A program made the position numbers and the translations under genes. A model generated the notes under the pieces. The model was not told the origin of the DNA. It made no database searches and saw nothing but the letters and a program-made list of their open reading frames with translations. 64,000 nt of DNA. Source: Saxidomus purpurata (Eukaryota; Mollusca; Bivalvia; Venerida; Veneridae). The stretch is from positions 20,258,621 through 20,322,620 of the forward strand of contig JAFMSR010000009.1 in NCBI GenBank assembly GCA_022818135.1, in the 5' to 3' direction. Of the stretch, positions 12,545-24,124 are shown piece after piece. The number at the start of each line of letters is the position of its first letter. Position 1 is the first letter of the stretch.

Positions 12545-13087
12545 TATACTTAAGAACAAAAGTTATGTCCGGTTCAAAATTAAATTTTAATTGTACGTTA
12601 CTTTTAATTTTTTATTTGCAAATTTATATTTTGAGACTACTTGCTACATCACAAGGTGTTAAGAATTCTATACAAAAACATTCAATCAACCGTGACGGCA
12701 TAAACCATGAATTTCACATTTATCTATTTTTTTGGTACATGAAGCTTATAATCACAAAAATGTCATTGAGTTTTTTTACCAAAGGATAGTCCTATCGAAA
12801 GACGTAAGAATTTAGACAAATACTTAACGTATGTTGTTATTACGAAGCTTTCAAGATAGCCAAATTTGCGCGTTTTATGTTGACCGGAGGTCAGTGAGCC
12901 TACAGCACATGTTTCACGTGCGTTTAACGCCCCTGAACATTCTATTCGACGTCACGAACATTGAAAATGTGTAAATTGATTCGAAAATGATGATATTCTT
13001 ATGCTTTTCTAACTATGAATAAAAAATCAAATTTCAGTTTTTGTGTTACTTAAATTATACCGGACAGAACTTTTGTCCTTAAGTATA
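12545..13087 (+). mobile_element. Family D TIR element, copy 1
   Basis: Left end TATACTTAAGAACAAAAGTT then TGTCCGGT; right end ACCGGACAGAACTTTTGTCC then TTAAGTATA. The inverted repeats run about 28 bp with TA at the edges, as in Tc1/mariner-like MITEs. The 543-bp interior has no transposase. A second copy of nearly equal length sits in opposite orientation at 52364-52903; both share words such as GTGCGTTTAACGC (or its complement) and ACGTCTTTCGATAGG. Confidence 0.9.
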
Positions 13088-13739
13088 TATAAAGATATTA
13101 AGTTTTTTTTGCCATCAGTTTTCAGACATAGTTGCGATGTAGTTATGATGTGATTTCGGTATCGTGACATATCATGTACGAGCCCCTGTGACGTTTGTGC
13201 ATTCGTTACGGTTGTAGATTGTGGCCAGGTAACATGCTGCGGATAATAATTGAAAATGATCTTCATAAAGAATGACTTTAGCACAACAAATTCGAACTCC
13301 AGTTACGTCCTCTATGAAGGTACTACGACACGAGTACGACATGATTACGGCACACGAGTTAGGTACGTTTGCACACACCAGTGACATTGCAACAAAGTTT
13401 GATGGCTTGCATTTGATGGCATAAACACATCGTAGATATTCGGATAAGTTTCATCAAACTTGAAACTTACAAACTTAAATTTGCAAAAGCTACAAGCAGG
13501 CTGCCTTTTTATTCATTATTCATTTATTTATACATTACTCATGTATACCCACATAAAATGTAGCTTATTTAACCTCGCGCCCTGTGACCTTGACATTATA
13601 ACTAGTGATACGAAACACTGACCATGCTTAACTATCCATTGTACTTCTCACTTCTTTGGAGTATCATTAAATTCTGATCAGTGGGTTTGGAGATTAAGTC
13701 AGTGTTGCATTGTATACATGAACAACAAATTTCTTTAAC
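13088..13739. other. No supported gene
   Basis: Overlapping minus-strand open frames at 13027-13387 extend out of the family D element and show no domain. Nothing else is recognised. Confidence 0.4.
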
Positions 13740-15670
13740 ATACATTCACTGAATCTCCTTAACTTAATCGTGTACATATATACGGATTCATTCAAGAATG
13801 GTTTATTTCCGGGATGTATAACTAATTTCAGTGACACATTTTATTCAACATGTCTATCATTTTGAATTTGATCAACACTCGAGTCCTAAGATACATGTAA
13901 GACCTTTTTGCCCATGAATACAATAAGACATAGACTTTAATTTTGATTTAAGCCTGGAGTTTTAGTGCTAGTCTTCGTAAAAAATAAAACTTGTTTGTGA
14001 ATACGGTCCGATGGTGTTATTTTTCTTTATATATTTATATTGGTAGAGTTGCATATCATGTTATAATAAATGTCGAACATATTAATTGGATTTCATTTAG
14101 ACTTTTTATGATAAATAGAAGATAATAGTACGAGGTAAAACTTTTCAAACACAAACTCCTAATATAGTATGAAGCATAGATCCTGTCATGTATAATTATG
14201 TATTTTATAGACTGTTAAATGTCAGCGCTGTAATACATTACGTGAGATTAATCTCAGTTGAAGACGGGATTTGTCAATGCAGGATAATACAAAAAGATCT
14301 CATTTGTGGGCTTTACATCCATTTGTCTTCTACTGATCACAACTGCCATGGCTTCGAACATCAGCATAATTGCGATTGGACGATCTTTAAACACATATAA
14401 TGTGCATATAATGCAATGCTTCCAAACCAGTAGGCGTAAGATGGAATTAAGTTTGGAGTAAACCAGTACATACCATGTCTAATGCCAATGTTATCAAGAA
14501 TTCTTAATGAGAAGCTGTAAAATGTAAGATATATACAGGAACATAGCTATCCTCTTTCGTGCATTTACTTAGAATAGTGTCATTACAAATAAATCCTTAA
14601 AGTTATTGACTAAAATCTAACATCTCTTCTGTCTCTCTGGGGTGTGTTGGGTACAGTTGAGTCAGCATTAACATAATGTCTTATTGATGAATCTAACTGG
14701 TGTTTATAAGGAGCTGTACTGGGCTTTGTGCACTTTTAAGGATATAGTATCCAATGTGAGTATTCAATCAACCACTGTCAGTGAATATAATTCACAACGG
14801 AGCTCATTTCATCCATACAAAATGGCAAAAATCAAAGCAAATGGAAGTCATTGTCATATTGTAAGTTTAAATCATTAATGTCAAGGAAACTTCCTGTAGA
14901 TGCAATACAACTGAGATCAGACGAAGAACAAGAAAATTAACATAGTTGACAAAATATGTTAAGCTTATCAGTTTATAACGGTTACCCTGATGGGTTTATG
15001 GTAATCCTTGCGTCTGCGGCGGTGTCGGCTTTGCATATTTGAATAGTTTTACATACAAACTTCTATCATTTTGAGAATGTCAGACCCATGTGAAATACGT
15101 TTCTTTTAAGGTTTGCAACTTTTTTTTCTTTTAAGGTTGGTGGTGTGCACTTCTGGGTGCTGTGGGGCTCGTTTTGGGGAGGCTGCGTTTTTGGTACGTG
15201 GCATTCCCTGTTTGATATTATTTTTGTTTTTTTGCGTTGTATAACTTGTTATCATTGCTATATATAATGAACCACTATTGTGATTTAAACTTAAACATAA
15301 GTATTCCTGGATATAGTATAATCAAGTTAGGTTATCAAAGTCTTATTGTGTTTCAAATTATGGTCTTTGTTTAACTCGGACATTGTTAAAGATTTGTGTG
15401 CAGGCTTTTAATTTGGTAAAATAATCTTGTGCATGCAGTGTACATGTTCTATTATGCACTAATTCATTCAATAGTTATTGCTTTTTGTTTTGATTTAAAT
15501 CTTGTCTTTAGTAGTATCAAACAATAAGTTGTTACTTCCTGACTAAATTTAATTCAATTATGGCCATTGCTGGTCATTTCGAAGCAACAACTTCTTCCAG
15601 TATAAAATCACATGTAATGGATTTGATTTAAAACCCTCCAGGGGCATCAGCCAACCAAGTTAGACTATCA
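13740..15670. other. Segmental duplication, copy 2 (paralogue at 2120-5660)
   Basis: Same order of similarity blocks as copy 1 but without the 2334-3388 element and the two family A MITEs. The single TTAA at 14597-14600 corresponds to the target of the MITE at 4095-4435. Copy 2 carries its own family E insertion at 15135-15234. No coding content is seen. Confidence 0.75.
15135..15234 (+). repeat. Family E repeat, 3' part
   Basis: Reads GGTGGTGTGCACTTCTGGGT, then the family core (GGAGGCTGCGTTTTTGG, TACGTGGCATTCCCTG) and ends TTGATATTATTTTTGTTTTT. It is truncated at the 5' side just after a short T-rich stretch and lies inside copy 2 of the segmental duplication. Confidence 0.9.
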
Positions 15671-16554
15671 TGGTATTACCCTTAAATGGCTAAGTTTCGT
15701 TAACATTAAAGTTTTTTGTATCTTGATTTATTTTTTATCTGATCAACAGTTACTTTTGCCATAATAATATAACGTCAGTTTAATTAGTAACAGGTAAAAT
15801 TGCTAAAATACAGGTACATCCAGTTGAATAAAACAAAATGACATCCACTTTGTCATCCAGGTAAACATTATATAATGTCAAGCTTTAGCGAATACAAGAT
15901 ACATGTAAACAAAGACCTGTTTATGTCATTTGTATATATATATGTATGTATGTATTTATTTCAGTACCAAGTACCAAGGATAACACAATAAAGAGCAAGC
16001 TCTTATTTCCATTGTGGTCCTTTTTATTTTAGAGACAGAAGCAGATACAAGGGACTCCGGGTACTAGACCCTAGCTCTTTTACGAATAGACCCCTTGGTT
16101 CTTTTCTACGTGCCCGGTGTATAGCACCGATACACGCGAGACTACCTCTGGGTTTCTAACCAGTTCATCTATATACCGGTATATGCAATGTATATTGTTC
16201 TAAGAACAGAACATATACTTTATTAAGACTAGAACATGGTTATAACGGTCCATGGCCTGATTACTTGTCATTGATTGCTTAATAACCGGAGGACATTTTA
16301 CATACGATTTTCTCTTATTGGTACATAGTATATTTCCAAAACAAATATAATTGTAATAGGGTATAATTGTCACTTTAGATTTCTGTGCCGAAAATATCTT
16401 AAAAAGTTAACCATCCAGCAATACTCTTAGACCAAAAGTAAACAAAATACTGATTTTCAGGTGCAAAACAATCATTGACTTGACCTAGCAGGGATTACTT
16501 TTATTTACACTGTCCTGTGACTTTGGAACATGGTGGGGGTAAGAGTGAGGTTGG
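15671..16554. other. Non-coding, with a moderately GC-rich patch
   Basis: Mostly AT-rich, with (TATG)n-like sequence near 15930-15960. A patch at about 16016-16150 has higher GC than its surroundings (GGGACTCCGGGTACTAGACC, GTGCCCGGTGTATAGCACC). The patch has stop codons in the frames I checked and looks like part of an interspersed repeat that I cannot name. Confidence 0.4.
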
Positions 16555-16730
16555 GTGCGCACCATGGGCCGGTTTGGGCTCCCCAGTGGTGTTTTTGCCA
16601 CTGACCGTTCCAAGGCGGTGCCCCACTGTGTTCCTTTAATTGTTCGTTTTGTCCTCGTGTGTTTGCTTTGTATGCTAGTGTGTGTTGGTAGTGTATATGT
16701 GTGTGTGTACATGATTGCGTGTGTGTGTCG

Positions 16731-16761
<31 letters not shown>

Positions 16762-16859
16762 TTGGTGGTGTGCACTTCTGGGTGCTGTGGGGCTCGTTTT
16801 GGGGAGGCTGCGTTTTTGGTACGTGGCATTCCCTGTTTGATATTATTTTTGTTTTTTTG
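16555..16859 (+). repeat. Family E repeat, long copy with GT-rich middle
   Basis: Starts GCGCACCATGGGCCGGTTTG, continues CTCCCCAGTGGTG, TTGCCACTGACCGTTCC and AAGGCGGTGCCCCACTG, then a (GT)n-rich block at about 16680-16760, and ends with GTACGTGGCATTCCCTG and GATATTATTTTTGTTTTTT. AGTGG and CCACT near the 5' end can pair. There is no clear polymerase III promoter and there are no terminal inverted repeats. Open frames across it on both strands result from low-complexity sequence. Confidence 0.9.
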
Positions 16860-17045
16860 ATTTCAGGACTGTCCGTCTTGTCTTCCCTTTCGCTGATGCG
16901 GGAAAATGCTATTTCTTGCTCTAGCTCATGCAAATCAATCCCATTTCGTATCCGTTACTATGTAGCATTCACCCACAGTAAACGGTTTTATTCTCAATTT
17001 TGTTCCTCATTCAGCTATTTTAGAAAACAGCACACGTGCGGTGTA

Positions 17046-17152
17046 AAAAAAACATTATCAAACAGGGTATGCACGTACCAAACGCACCCCCCCAAACACA
17101 CCCCCCCCCCCCCCCCATGCACACCACCACACACACACACACACACACGCAC
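17046..17152 (-). repeat. Family E repeat, 3' part with C-rich expansion
   Basis: On the minus strand it reads the GT-rich block, a run of about 17 G, GTTTGGGGGGGTGCGTTTGG and CATACCCTGTTTGATAAT. On the plus strand this appears as (C)n at 17098-17117 followed by (CA)n. It shows the same repeat with a different homopolymer expansion from the other copies. Confidence 0.75.
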
Positions 17153-17420
17153 ACATGCTGCAAAATAATCCTTTTGTTATGTTCGCTAATGTTATGTGAC
17201 TGTTTTCATCGAACTCCAAAACTTTTAAGCTTATGACCGCGATGTCAGACGGCGGTTTAATTAAGGAATTTAGCTGGATGAAGTTTAAGGACTGTTCAAC
17301 AGACGTGGCAGTCATCGGCGTAAGACATACGTTAACAATAGTTAATCATGCTTAATTGCTTGAAATATCAATGCTTAAAATAAAAAAAACATACCGTAGT
17401 AATGTTCGTAAGCAAACTTT

Positions 17421-17950
17421 TTTGTCGAGCCGCTTGCGAAAGCTCGATATATTTGTACAAATGGCTGTTCGATGTATGTGCGTGTGTGAATGCGTGAGTG
17501 CGTGCGTCTGTCCGAGTTTAGCTTGTCTGGGCTGTAACTAATCCATTGATCAAGGGATTCTGAAATAACTTGGTACAAATGTTCACCATTATGAGACGGA
17601 GTTTTATGCACAAGATCCAGGTCCCTAGTTCTAAGGTCAAGGTCACACTTCGAGGTTAAAGGTCAAATTCAAGAATGACTTTGTCCGGAGCATATCGCAC
17701 CATGCGCTGCCATTGTTTTTAGAATTACTTTCCTTTCTTGTTACTATAAAGAGCTTATATTGCAACTTTTTTTATTACTGGCCGTAGAGAAAAATCGAAA
17801 CCACTTCTGTGGTACATGCATGGAGGGATTTTGATGTATTTTGTACAAATGTTCACCACCATCAGATATTTACATCCAATATTTAGGTGTATTTTGACCT
17901 ATCTCTACTTGGGAAGGAGTTAGCCCTTTTGACAGATGGCGGCTCGACAT
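17421..17950. mobile_element. Repeat with GTCGAGCC inverted ends and GGTCAAGGTCAC unit
   Basis: The left end contains TTTGTCGAGCCGC and the right end GGCGGCTCGACAT, an inverted pair. Between them lies one diverged unit like those at 2414-3270 (GGCTGTAACT, AATAACTTGGTACAAATG, TAAGGTCAAGGTCACACTT). A GTGCGTGTGTG stretch near 17477 takes the place of the (CCGT)n run. It appears to be a relative of the 2334-3388 element with different termini. Confidence 0.65.
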
Positions 17951-18904
17951 GTTGCACGTGGGCATCTTGTTTATAGCAGAATCAGGCAAAAAATATTTAT
18001 GTTTCTACAAAGGTAGTTGGCTAAATACACAGTATTGCACAGTAATGTTAACGTTGAAAAATACCTTTGCTCAGTTACACGTGTAAACAGAAGAAATCTA
18101 TAGCTTTGAATATATACTAAAAATGTTCGACACACCACAGTTAGTTCCCAAAAAAATCTCAAAAACCTTGGCCATATTTATATTGAGATTGAGAGCTTTC
18201 TATGTGGTGTGATTTACATTGTATCTTATAAGGGATTACTCGACTAATTCCTCTCCATTCTAGTGGCAATCAATCAAAATCAAGTTCATTTCCGGTATTA
18301 TATTAAATCATCCCCCTTAACGATGAACATAATTTAGGAATTTTATTTTAATTCAATAATTATATACTTGGCTTTGAATAATATTTTTGGTAGGAGTTAT
18401 TTTCCGATATAGTGAGCTAAAATTATCGCACAAACAGTGTACGCTTTATTTTACCACCATCTTAACAGTTTGATTCTTTATATCAGTATTTAATACTGTG
18501 ATAGTTTGTGACGCCTTTATTGTGCATACTTGTAATGACCAATAGAACAGATACGTTTTGATACGAATATGTTCATCATAACGCAATTATGATAAGAATT
18601 ACGCATAACATCATTAATTGTCAATTGTCATTCTTTAAATTCATATCCTGAGAGGCACTGAATATGTTCTTTATAACTAAACCTTCTACCGAGGTTATGT
18701 AGCCCCAGGGATACAAAATCTCTATTGTAATTATATCGTATAATATTCTTTTGCTTATGGGTGTTTTATTACTAAGTAAATATACGACTTTGAATTATGC
18801 ATGATTTTACTATGCCTGAAGACTAAAATACAATAAATGTTACACTGGGAGGTAAAATACTATGATGAATGTCTATAAAGGGATATGTAACTTTTTATCT
18901 CCGA

Positions 18905-19113
18905 AATGATATACTTAAATATGAAATGTAAAAGTAATGGTTACAAATCAAGTATGAATACAAATATTAACAAGTAACATGAGAAAATCTGTTGAAAATG
19001 TTGGTGATCTTGATTTGACGGCACCGCTACACTTTAACTATGTTTATACTGAAATTTCAAATTTGGAGCGCTTGCAACGCTTCATGATTTGGTAGCGTTT
19101 ACAATTTCAAAAA
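18905..19113 (-). repeat. Family A MITE fragment
   Basis: Contains ACGGCACCGCTACACTTTAA, AAATTTCAAATTTGGAGCG and TTGCAACGCTTCATGATTTG, the central family A region in reverse, ending at GGTAGCG. Both terminal repeats are missing. It abuts the mariner copy at 19114. Confidence 0.65.
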
Positions 19114-20032
19114 TACGAGGAATGTTCAAATATGAATGCATCTAAGCACATAAAAATGTATCCTTGATAAATTTCGATGAACATTTTATTTTGTCCCCTC
19201 GAAGTATTCACCTCCAACAGATATGCTGAGTTTCAGTCTTCTGATGTAATCCTTTAAGGCATTTTCTTGACACTCATGGTCCGCTTTGCAATGCATGGTC
19301 TTTTGCCAGACTTTGTTGCCCATATTTTGTTCTGAATCTTTCATTTGGGCTCATAAACGTATACCCATGTTTGGTCACCAGTGACGATATTTGCGAACGA
19401 CCGTGCATTGTAATTTGGAAACTGTTTAAGCAACATTTGCACGCGTGCCCTTTTCTGCTCATCTGTCAACAGATGGGGAATCCATCTAGTACAGATATTT
19501 TTCATTTTCAAATTACTTTCAGAATTGCATGAGCTGCTCCTAATGAGATGCCACCCATACTCGCTCTTTGCCTAGCGGTGTATCTTGCATCAGTAGCAAC
19601 TATTTCTGTCTCTCTAGCAACCATCTTGGCAGACGTTGCTGTTTTCGGCCGACGGCCATGTGGTGCATCTTCTGTTGAAACTAACCCATATTTGAATTTC
19701 TTAAACCAACGAATAACTGTCGAAAAAGACATTGCATCTGTATGCCCACAAACAGAACATATTTCATCACAAATGTCTTTACACCCTATGCCAATAATAC
19801 AACGATTCTTAATATAGGTTCGTATTTCAACGGCGTACGCTGACCTTCTTCCAACCATTTTTGTATTAGTATACAAGAGTAGGTAATGTTTAGCGAGCGA
19901 TAGACATAGCTTATGTGAACGGATTTTAATGTGTTTGATATCAATGTAAAGCTAATTCGTTTATCTACCCAATAATTTTAATTTCCTCCTGATTTTCGCA
20001 TTATTGATATTAATATTTGAACAATCCTCGTA
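19114..20032 (-). mobile_element. Mariner-type transposon, internally deleted, reverse copy
   Basis: TACGAGGAATGTTCAAATAT at the left and ATATTTGAACAATCCTCGTA at the right form inverted repeats with TA on both sides. It is about 230 bp shorter than the copy at 10440-11588 because the catalytic part of the transposase is lost. Confidence 0.9.
19274..19858 (-). pseudogene. Mariner transposase pseudogene, N-terminal half
   Basis: From the start codon at 19858 the minus strand reads MVGRRSAYAVEIRTYIKN and continues uninterrupted through FSTVIRWFKKFKYGLVS, HGRRPKTATS and DARYTARQRASMGGIS to about 19508, so the DNA-binding half is better preserved than in the 10487 copy. A frameshift follows; 19274-19462 then encodes a further piece (QTWVYV-like and NYNARS-like region). 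The D34D catalytic core (HDNA and SPDLAPCD) is absent, so it could bind ends at most. It is not functional as a transposase. Confidence 0.9.
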
Positions 20033-21430
20033 CAAAACAAAAACTTTAAAATAATTCCTACTTGAACATTTTATTGACGATTCGTTCTTCACTATGTTAG
20101 TTGTTTCAGACAGTTCGGATAATCTTGTTTTTTCACAAACAACTATTTGAAAATATTTTATCATGAGCTCACCGAAATGTTCTTAACTTCAGTACACGAA
20201 GGCTAACTATTTCCGGATGGCCCTGCTATAATGGAATCAACATATGGAAATACTACTGGAAGGAGATCTATAGATATGTCAGCTTGCAAAAACGCGATAT
20301 TTAAGCATTTTCATAGCTAATACATCTCTGGTAGATGATTATTTAGGTAAAATCAATTGCATACAGAGGTTTTGTCATTTTCTACATTTACTATCAAGTT
20401 TTGTTAATAGACGACTGTATATTCTGAGTGTACTTATCGTCCACATAATTATGATATAATGAAATAAATTCCAGTTCTTAATTAATAGCTTTGTATCCTG
20501 ACCTTCATCAGACCAATGTCTTAATATAGACCGACTTGTAAAATTCCGTTTCTCTTTTATGTGACCTTTAAGCTGATTTTCCGAAAATAAGAACAAAATA
20601 TCTATATTTAGATCGGACTTTCCCAGCTGATTTATATGCGAGAGCGCACAAAGGAAATATTTGTTTAATGTACCATGATGATTATTGTTTGTTTTATTAA
20701 TTTAATTCAGTTTGAAAAAGTGTCAAAACAATAGTTTTAAATCAAACAGAGTGTACATGAAAAGAGAGTAAGGAAGATTTTACTTTAATTTTATTGCACT
20801 ATACATGTTTTGATAAGCGTATGAAAAAGTTCCAATGGTTGTTGTAGGGCACAATCCAATTACGGTTCAAAGACTATTGAAGGTAATTTAAAGTTCACGT
20901 AACACAGCATGAACATAATATGTACATGGAGAGAGTTCAGATGATACACATAGAATATAGTTCATTTATATATAAGCAAAACATGGCCATACTTTAAGTA
21001 ACTCAAACAACTGACTTTTCATCATTACTTAAATTTAAAAGTAAGTGTTATCTTTTAAATTTTGATAATTCAGTAACTTTTTTCAATTACCTTAGCAGAT
21101 ATCTGAAAAAGAAAACAAAAAATTACTTTATGCGCCACATATGTGTTTAGGCAGTTTGAAGTCCTTGTGAAACGCCATAAACCTTAAATAGTTTTAAAGG
21201 TAATGTACTAGTTTGAATTTAAAGTTTGAAACGACCTTTTAAAACAACATTACCAGCTCTTGCAGTAAAAATATAATTGTCCATTATCAAAAAAAGTAAA
21301 TTTTGTATATACGTTAAATGCAAATTTTCAAGCCTTGAAGGAATCTAAAAACACATGGGTTAGTGTAGTGACTAGAACAACAAAGTTCAGCAAATACTTT
21401 GAATACAACTGTACATTATGTAGCACATAA
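20033..21430. other. No supported gene
   Basis: AT-rich intergenic DNA; open frames are short and featureless. Confidence 0.45.
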
Positions 21431-21436
21431 CAGCCT

Positions 21437-21545
21437 ATGTTCAGTTTATTTTCCCTAAGAAGCTGCATTCGGTGGGCATTAACGAATACAGCTCCCTTGA
21501 TATAGCGGAGCTGTATTCGAATCAAATCGTATGCAATATTGAATG
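21437..21545. repeat. AATACAGCTC inverted repeat, site 1
   Basis: CGAATACAGCTCC (21483-21495) and GGAGCTGTATTCG (21507-21519) form a perfect 13-bp stem with an 11-nt loop. The flanking word TTCGGTGGGCATTAACGAA also appears, in reverse complement, in the cluster at 22190-22330. Confidence 0.85.
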
Positions 21546-22189
21546 CAGGTCCCAAGTTAATTCATAATTACATGTGGTATGTATGTCTACGATTTGCTTA
21601 TGTACTATGTCACCATATCTCTGTGCTTGTCTGTTTTAAATTTAAAGAAATAAATATGAAATACCTTTTAAAAAAAAAAGCTCCAAATGTTTGCTTTATT
21701 TGAATATATAAAGGACCATGATCCCTGTGTTAAAATGTCCACAGATAGAAATTAGGAATCTTAATTGCCTAAAAACATCTAACCCATGTGCAATTTACTG
21801 CATGTTACATCTATTCCATCCGTCTATTTTTCCCACCATCTATCACATCTGATATATCTTTAGATCTCCTTCCAGTGTATGAGCTTCAGTCCTTCAACAT
21901 TTTTGTTATGCCTTATGAGTTATCGTCATGTGAAAACAATGAAAGTTTATTGAAAGAAAATAGTTCTTCAATATCTGCAAAGAAATTATTAAAGTTCAAT
22001 TTTTTATTCAACTATCCGCCCAACATGTTCGGACAAAAAGACAGACGACCAATAGCTTAGTACTGCATTCTGATTTGCAGAATGAATCTTTGTTATTCTT
22101 TAATCAATTCTTCGCCGCGTATTTGTATAAACGAATGATATGTCTTTGTTATCGGGACACTGGGGCGCTCTATTCGAAAAAAGGTACAA
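21546..22189. other. No supported gene
   Basis: A 90-codon plus-strand frame at 21788-22060 has no domain, and there is no splice or promoter context. The region separates the two related hairpin clusters. Confidence 0.4.
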
Positions 22190-22330
22190 GAACCCCAAAT
22201 ACCGCTCCCATTTGATAAGGGGAGCTGTATTCGTTGATGCGCACCGAACATGTCGTTAATATGTACCAAATACAGCTCACTCGGGAGCTGTATTCCAAAG
22301 GAGCTGTATCCGGTGTTACAGAGCTCTTTT
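22190..22330. repeat. AATACAGCTC inverted repeat, site 2
   Basis: GGAGCTGTATTCG at 22221-22233, AATACAGCTC at 22269-22278 pairing with GAGCTGTATT at 22285-22294 (10-bp stem, 6-nt loop), and GGAGCTGTATCCGG at about 22300-22313. The segment GTATTCGTTGATGCGCACCGAA is a diverged reverse complement of site 1. Five copies of the same 10-mer in two places 700 bp apart is not expected by chance. Confidence 0.8.
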
Positions 22331-24040
22331 AAACTGCCTATACAACCATTTGAAAATAAAGCGAGCAGTTACATATCATATTTTACGACATAAATCATGA
22401 AATGCGTTTCCGCACAATGCAAAAGTCTAATGACAAACGGAAAGTTAAAACCGATATTCAAATAATGTATGAAAGGTGACATCGGTAATGACCTTTCGCC
22501 TACTTTCCGAATTTCCTACTTAGCTAAATATTAGTTTCACATAGATGACACGATTGTTTTCTATTAATTTGTCACCACTTCATTTTCAACACGCAAATAA
22601 CAAATTTTCATTATTTTATTGATAAAAAAGGATGTACAAAACTGAAGATTGCAAATAACAGCGTCACGTTAGACGGCTCATTCATTTCCATTAGTATATA
22701 CATGTTAGTAGACAAAGGATCATACATATGTTGAATTCTACTCTGAAATATTTATAAACTGTTTGTTGGAAGATACGGAGTAAACATATTATACATCCAA
22801 TATTTAACTAGCGCGTTCTAATCCAAGAAGTCTGTACGAATTAACGAACAACAGTCTATGTACTCTTTGCATTAAAATCATGTTTAAGAACCAAATATCG
22901 CTCGACAAAGTATCAAATATCTGTTCACTGTACTTAAACATGTGCTTCAAATATTGGTTTACTATTATTACAAAATGTTTCTTGGGTTAAAATCCATTTT
23001 CATCAACACTAATCAAATTGAAAACAGTCTACATGATAGCTCCAAAAACAGAGTGAATTCTAAAAACGTTTTAGTTCTTATGTTAGCTTACAGGGTCATC
23101 GTAGCTTTTTCGTTACGATCATGCTTGCTACAAATGTACTCATGCCACATAACATTGACTGCTTTTGTGAGTAGCCAACTTGTTTTCTTACTGGGAATAA
23201 ATACAGTTAATTCCAACAAATAATTCGGAGTCAGCAAATTCCTCGACTTGTTTAAAATGACACTAACCTAAAAAATGCTTATGTATAATATCTAATGTGT
23301 TGTAGACAGCAAAATACACGTGGAATTAAACTCCGGAAAAACTGGTCGCTTAGTAATATTTTTCTAAGACTGTATATGTATTTTGACCTAAAGTATCTGA
23401 AAAGATGCTTGATAGAAATTTTGGTACTTGTGAGGGTGGTACTTACATTTTTTGTTATCATATTTCATAATACGCATAAAAAACCTATTACACGCCAAAC
23501 AATATACCCGCGAAAACACGTTACTTCTGCTATGAACAGCACTCCGCATTTTGTTATGTTGCAGAATCCGCTGGAGAAACGTAAATTGCGGTGAAAATAG
23601 GTTGTATGAAAAGTATCGTTTTACAAAGACTGTCTGCTTAGAGTGATCAATGATTAGGCTAGAGCGACTATAGTGGTAGGCACCGCAGTATCTCCTGGAA
23701 ATATCTTCCTATTTTTTGTACATAGCGTAGGTCGATTTAGACAATTTACTATTCTGCGGTCTCTACACACTAGTAAAATAAACGTGACACAGTCACGTGT
23801 ATTTTCATGTGAGATAATTGCGTTGGTTGATATTGGTTTCAATGAACAGTTAATATGCTATTAATGGTGAGAAAATGTTGAATGGTATTTCAAATTGTCG
23901 TGGGTGCGTAGTAAAATAGTAGACTTGACAAAGAGTTGAATAATGTCTCAATTGTCTGTGGGAGAGTTGTGTTTACTTTTCCAGAAGTTCTTTTTTGTTT
24001 TAATTGTAAGAGTAGAAAAAATACTACATTTATTATAAAC
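22331..24040. other. No supported gene
   Basis: Open frames of 60-99 codons lie on both strands, overlapping each other, with no domain. A TAGAGCGAC..GTGGTAGGCACC patch near 23660 resembles a degraded tRNA-like SINE head. Nothing else is recognised. Confidence 0.4.
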
Positions 24041-24124
24041 ATTCTGGGTACTGTGGGGCTCGTTTTGGGGAGGCTGGGTGTTTGGTACGTGGCATTCCCT
24101 GTTTGATATTATTTTTGTTTTTAA
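24041..24124 (+). repeat. Family E repeat, 3' part
   Basis: Begins TTCTGGGTACTGTGGGGCTC and ends TTGATATTATTTTTGTTTTT, matching the 3' portion of family E. It is truncated at the same general region as the copies at 8802 and 15135. Confidence 0.9.

Noticed and set aside
16485..17168. Several 100-155 codon frames with His/Thr or Cys/Val runs on both strands
   Set aside because: They arise from the (GT)n/(CA)n and C-run parts of family E repeats.
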